Shown here one piece after another: positions 5,045 to 5,480 of a stretch of DNA of 5,480 bases. The first letter of the stretch is position 1. Each line of letters opens with the position of its first letter. A model generated the notes under the pieces. It did not search any database and had not been told where the DNA came from. It saw only the letters and a list, made by a program, of their open reading frames with translations. A program made the translations under genes and the position numbers. This DNA comes from Micrococcales bacterium (lineage in GTDB: Bacteria > Actinomycetota > Actinomycetes > S36-B12 > UBA10799): positions 1-5,480 of the forward strand of contig JAHEXM010000148.1 of NCBI GenBank assembly GCA_023252115.1, written 5' to 3'.

Positions 5045-5480
5045 GTGGGTCAGAAGGTACATCCGCACGGCTTCCGCCTCGGAATCTCAACGGACTTCAT
5101 GTCACGTTGGTTTGCCGATAGCGCCAAAGCCGGCCAGCGTTACCGCGACTACGTCGAGGAAGACGTAGCCATCCGTCGTCTGATGACGACTGGCATGGAG
5201 CGCGCGGGCATCAGCAAGGTTGAGATCGAGCGCACTCGTGAGCGGGTGCGCGTCGACATTCACACCGCGCGTCCGGGCATCGTCATCGGTCGGCGTGGCG
5301 CAGAAGCTGACCGTATTCGCACCGAGCTTGAAGCGCTGACGGGCAAGCAGGTCCAGCTCAACATCCTTGAGGTCAAGAACCCAGAGGTTGACGCCCAGCT
5401 TGTTGCGCAGGGCGTCGCCGAGCAACTGTCGAGCCGTGTCTCGTTCCGCCGTGCGATGCGCAAGGCCATGCAGAGCGCCA
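5045..5480 (+). CDS. rpsC: 30S ribosomal protein S3 (partial, 3' end outside window)
   Basis: S3 is a small-subunit head protein at the mRNA entry tunnel, with helicase-like activity together with S4 and S5. The start is GTG 5045, three bases after the rplV stop, giving the canonical [14 protein letters not shown]. There are 145 complete codons before the window ends, out of the 210-280 usual for S3. The KH domain is clear, with the GxxG loop as GRRG at residues 82-85 in [38 protein letters not shown] (111-128) and [12 protein letters not shown] (133-144) follow. The C-terminal S3 domain is beyond the edge. The segment [17 protein letters not shown] (21-37) seems about five residues longer than the RWYAD...YxDYV form I recall from streptomycetes and mycobacteria. 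rplP would be expected next downstream. Confidence 0.96.
   Translation, partial: MGQKVHPHGFRLGISTDFMSRWFADSAKAGQRYRDYVEEDVAIRRLMTTGMERAGISKVEIERTRERVRVDIHTARPGIVIGRRGAEADRIRTELEALTGKQVQLNILEVKNPEVDAQLVAQGVAEQLSSRVSFRRAMRKAMQSA

Noticed and set aside
4695..5168. 157-codon + strand open frame over rplV and rpsC
   Set aside because: It is a shifted reading of the repetitive rplV tail and runs into the start of rpsC; its Arg/Gln/Pro-rich product mirrors the Lys/Ala repeat.
1..5480. An undescribed defence, mobile or biosynthetic system
   Set aside because: Apart from the leader and short spacers every stretch is accounted for by the tuf–S10 genes; there is no integrase, transposase, CRISPR or unknown ORF.

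Overview
The window is a stretch of the str–S10 ribosomal-protein locus of an actinobacterium, read entirely on the + strand. The gene order is tuf (3' part), rpsJ, rplC, rplD, rplW, rplB, rpsS, rplV, rpsC (5' part), which is the classic bacterial order. The protein sequences match what I recall of Actinomycetota (class Actinomycetes): L22 begins [19 protein letters not shown] and carries a long Lys/Ala/Thr tail, L3 has SIGGCATPG where E. coli has SIGQNQTPG, and S3 has an actinomycete-like body. Base composition is moderately GC-rich by eye and lower than Streptomyces or Mycobacterium, so a lower-GC actinomycete lineage is plausible. I cannot name a genus.

Layout: bases 1-999 encode EF-Tu from roughly residue 63 onward, without the P-loop. 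Bases 1000-1192 are a 193-nt spacer, the only sizeable non-coding region. It holds a large, nearly continuous stem-loop (about 1031-1106) and is the likely S10-operon leader. From 1193 to the right edge seven complete ribosomal protein genes and one partial gene are packed with gaps of 55 nt or less. Two junctions overlap by 4 nt (ATGA at rplC/rplD, GTGA at rplD/rplW), and rplV/rpsC are 3 nt apart with the rpsC Shine-Dalgarno inside rplV, so translational coupling is likely.

Function: EF-Tu delivers aminoacyl-tRNA to the ribosome. S10, S19 and S3 form part of the head of the small subunit. L3, L4, L23, L2 and L22 are early-assembly or tunnel/peptidyl-transferase-region proteins of the large subunit. 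Co-transcription lets the cell match their dose. L4, encoded here, is the known autoregulator of the S10 operon in E. coli. Whether the leader hairpin serves that role here is inference.

I see no mobile element, CRISPR, tRNA, rRNA or accessory system. The points worth a second look are RNA-level structure (the leader hairpin, the repeats inside it, and stem-loops straddling the stop codons of the three genes followed by the longest spacers) and a few departures from conserved protein motifs: the EF-Tu G5 motif, an L2 Trp position, the L3 central loop, the L22 tail and a short S3 insertion.
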